Assembly: GCF_004402485.1 (NCBI RefSeq)
Contig: NZ_SOFG01000011.1
Location: 558,001 to 622,000, forward strand
Length of the DNA: 64,000 nt
DNA from: Cryobacterium algoricola
Lineage (GTDB): Bacteria > Actinomycetota > Actinomycetes > Actinomycetales > Microbacteriaceae
Reading direction: 5' to 3'
Below the pieces are notes generated by a model, which had not been told where the DNA came from, did not search any database, and saw only the letters and a program-made list of their open reading frames with translations. This document shows positions 63,176-64,000 of the stretch, piece by piece; position 1 is the first letter of the stretch, and every line of letters begins with the position of its first letter. Position numbers and translations under genes: made by a program.

Positions 63176-63236
63176 CGCGAGAGTACGTTTTTGGCCCTTA
63201 AGACGCGGTTTTAAGGGCCACAAGTGCGCTCTCGCG
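63176..63236. repeat. 61-bp palindromic element, copy 2
   Basis: It has the same length and layout as the element at 52259-52319: arms of 26 bp beginning CGCGAGAGTACG, a 9-nt loop (GACGCGGTT) and an inner pair CCCTTAA/TTAAGGG where copy 1 has CCCTCAA/TTGAGGG, so the change is compensated. The outer 3' arm has diverged more. It too lies between convergent genes. Confidence 0.85.
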
Positions 63237-63285
63237 GCAGGGCGAGCGGATGCCGCGGGCGACGCGGAATGGTGGGGAGGGCGGG

Positions 63286-63783
63286 TCAGGCGAGGAGCTT
63301 TTCGAAGCAGAAGGAGTGCGGGATCGCCTCGATGTACGGTTCGTAGATCGGGATCGGCGTGTAGCCGATCTTCTCGTAGAGGGCGACGGCATCCGGTTGT
63401 TTGCTTCCGGTCTGCAGGATGAGGCGCGGTACGCCGGCGGCCCGGGCGATGCGCTCGAGCTCGTTCATCAGCGCACGGCCGACCCCGCGGCCGCGCTGGT
63501 CGCCGGCGACGATCACGCGCTTGACCTCCCAGTCGCCGTCGTGGGTGCGCAGGGCCGCGTGGGCGATCGGGGTTCCGTCGGAATCGAGCGCGAGCACGGT
63601 CGCGAGGATGTCGGCCGGGTCGATCCTGAGCGCCTCGGTCACGGCATCGTCGAGTTCGGGGCTGCTCGGGCCGGCGTAGCGCGCGGTCATCTCCACGTCC
63701 ATCCGCGCGCGCAGCAGGGCGGCGCGCGGGTCGGTCCACTCCACCTGTTCGAAACGGAACGGGCGTTCGGTACTGCCACTCAT
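63286..63783 (-). CDS. GNAT family N-acetyltransferase
   Basis: A 165-residue acetyl-CoA-dependent acyltransferase. The core has VKRVIVAGDQRGRGVGRALM (the Q/RxxGxG/A motif A binding the pyrophosphate) and a C-terminal part with ALYEKIGYTPIPIYEPY. The substrate is unknown. GAGGGAT lies upstream of the ATG, and a 13-bp tandem repeat abuts that Shine-Dalgarno. A 52-codon longer frame reads through the repeat and is rejected. Confidence 0.87.
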   Translation of the reverse strand: MSGSTERPFRFEQVEWTDPRAALLRARMDVEMTARYAGPSSPELDDAVTEALRIDPADILATVLALDSDGTPIAHAALRTHDGDWEVKRVIVAGDQRGRGVGRALMNELERIARAAGVPRLILQTGSKQPDAVALYEKIGYTPIPIYEPYIEAIPHSFCFEKLLA

Positions 63784-63792
63784 GGTGAATCC

Positions 63793-63844
63793 CTCGGGTG
63801 TCTGGCTCGGGTGTCCGGCTCGGGTGTCCGGCTCGGGTGTCCGG
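63793..63844. repeat. four tandem copies of a 13-bp unit
   Basis: CTCGGGTGTCYGG is repeated four times head to tail (the first copy has T for C) immediately upstream of the GNAT Shine-Dalgarno, in its probable 5' untranslated region. A TAGGCT box on the minus strand at 63898-63893 could start that transcript. Confidence 0.8.
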
Positions 63845-63961
63845 CTCGACTGGGTGTTTTGGCCGTCTGCCGCGCAATCGTCGCAGACGCACAGCCTACC
63901 GAGCCGGGGGCGGATGCTGTCGCTTCCACCCCCGGGCATGGCCAGGTCGGAGAGATGCGAG

Positions 63962-64000
63962 TTACAGGCTCGCGGCGAGGCCCTCAGCGAGCGGGGTCGT
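63962..64000 (-). CDS. 3' end of an unidentified gene (partial)
   Basis: On the minus strand, a frame entering from the right edge encodes TTPLAEGLAASL and ends at TAA. The in-frame sequence and codon use look coding, but 12 residues do not allow a family assignment. Confidence 0.4.
   Translation of the reverse strand, partial: TTPLAEGLAASL

Noticed and set aside
63793-63844. CRISPR-like array
   Set aside because: The 13-bp units are directly adjacent with no spacers, and no cas genes are present.

Overview
The window is 64 kb of high-GC actinobacterial chromosome. The gene set (a DUF7882 'Microbacteriaceae' protein, DUF1918, a DUF222/HNH protein, a lysyl-phosphatidylglycerol synthase-like enzyme, cell-wall-binding-2 repeats) and the frequent TANNNT -10 boxes placed 6-8 nt before start codons suggest a member of the Microbacteriaceae. 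The genus is not determined. There is one tRNA (Arg, ACG). I see no rRNA, CRISPR, prophage or insertion sequence. Most of the window is compact housekeeping and metabolic chromosome with two accessory stretches.

Region by region. 1-6.9 kb: a glutamine amidotransferase, tadA, upp, a leaderless Cys-rich leader peptide before a winged-helix regulator, a MarR regulator, a DUF1918 protein, a tiny zinc-ribbon protein, an AlkA-like glycosylase, a PLDc_N protein and a DUF7882 protein. 6.9-15.1 kb: a P-type ATPase, an AlkC-like repair protein, a methyltransferase divergent from an XRE-cupin regulator, a large lipid aminoacylation enzyme, and tRNA-Arg with its terminator. 15.2-25.4 kb: an MFS exporter divergent from a flavin reductase, a type-B carboxylesterase, an APC permease, a DUF222/HNH gene broken by two in-frame amber codons, a secreted protein and alkaline phosphatase.

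25.5-44.3 kb is the most distinctive part. A hybrid histidine kinase (HisKA-HATPase-REC-REC-Hpt) diverges from a tightly packed rightward operon of 13 cistrons, most joined by ATGA or GTGA overlaps. It encodes a GT4, a flippase, a GT2, STAS, SpoIIE phosphatase, RsbW-like kinase, STAS, a lone receiver, an EEP-family membrane enzyme, a giant GT-C-like membrane protein, a secreted Ig-like protein, a membrane-anchored pseudo-glycosidase and a decayed GGDEF/EAL protein. It looks like an envelope-glycan assembly locus with its own partner-switching control and no sigma factor.

44.4-64 kb: a TetR regulator, a secreted polysaccharide deacetylase with Ig and CWB2 repeats, a second APC permease, DUF1003, sucrose phosphorylase, ald with a divergent Lrp/AldR regulator, DinB, DUF2461, a GH13 amylase, PhzF, an AroE-like protein, a GH25-like secreted protein, isochorismatase, VOC, MDR dehydrogenase, aldo/keto reductase and GNAT genes. 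Two copies of a 61-bp palindromic element lie between convergent genes, and a 99-bp inverted repeat forms the end of the isochorismatase gene.
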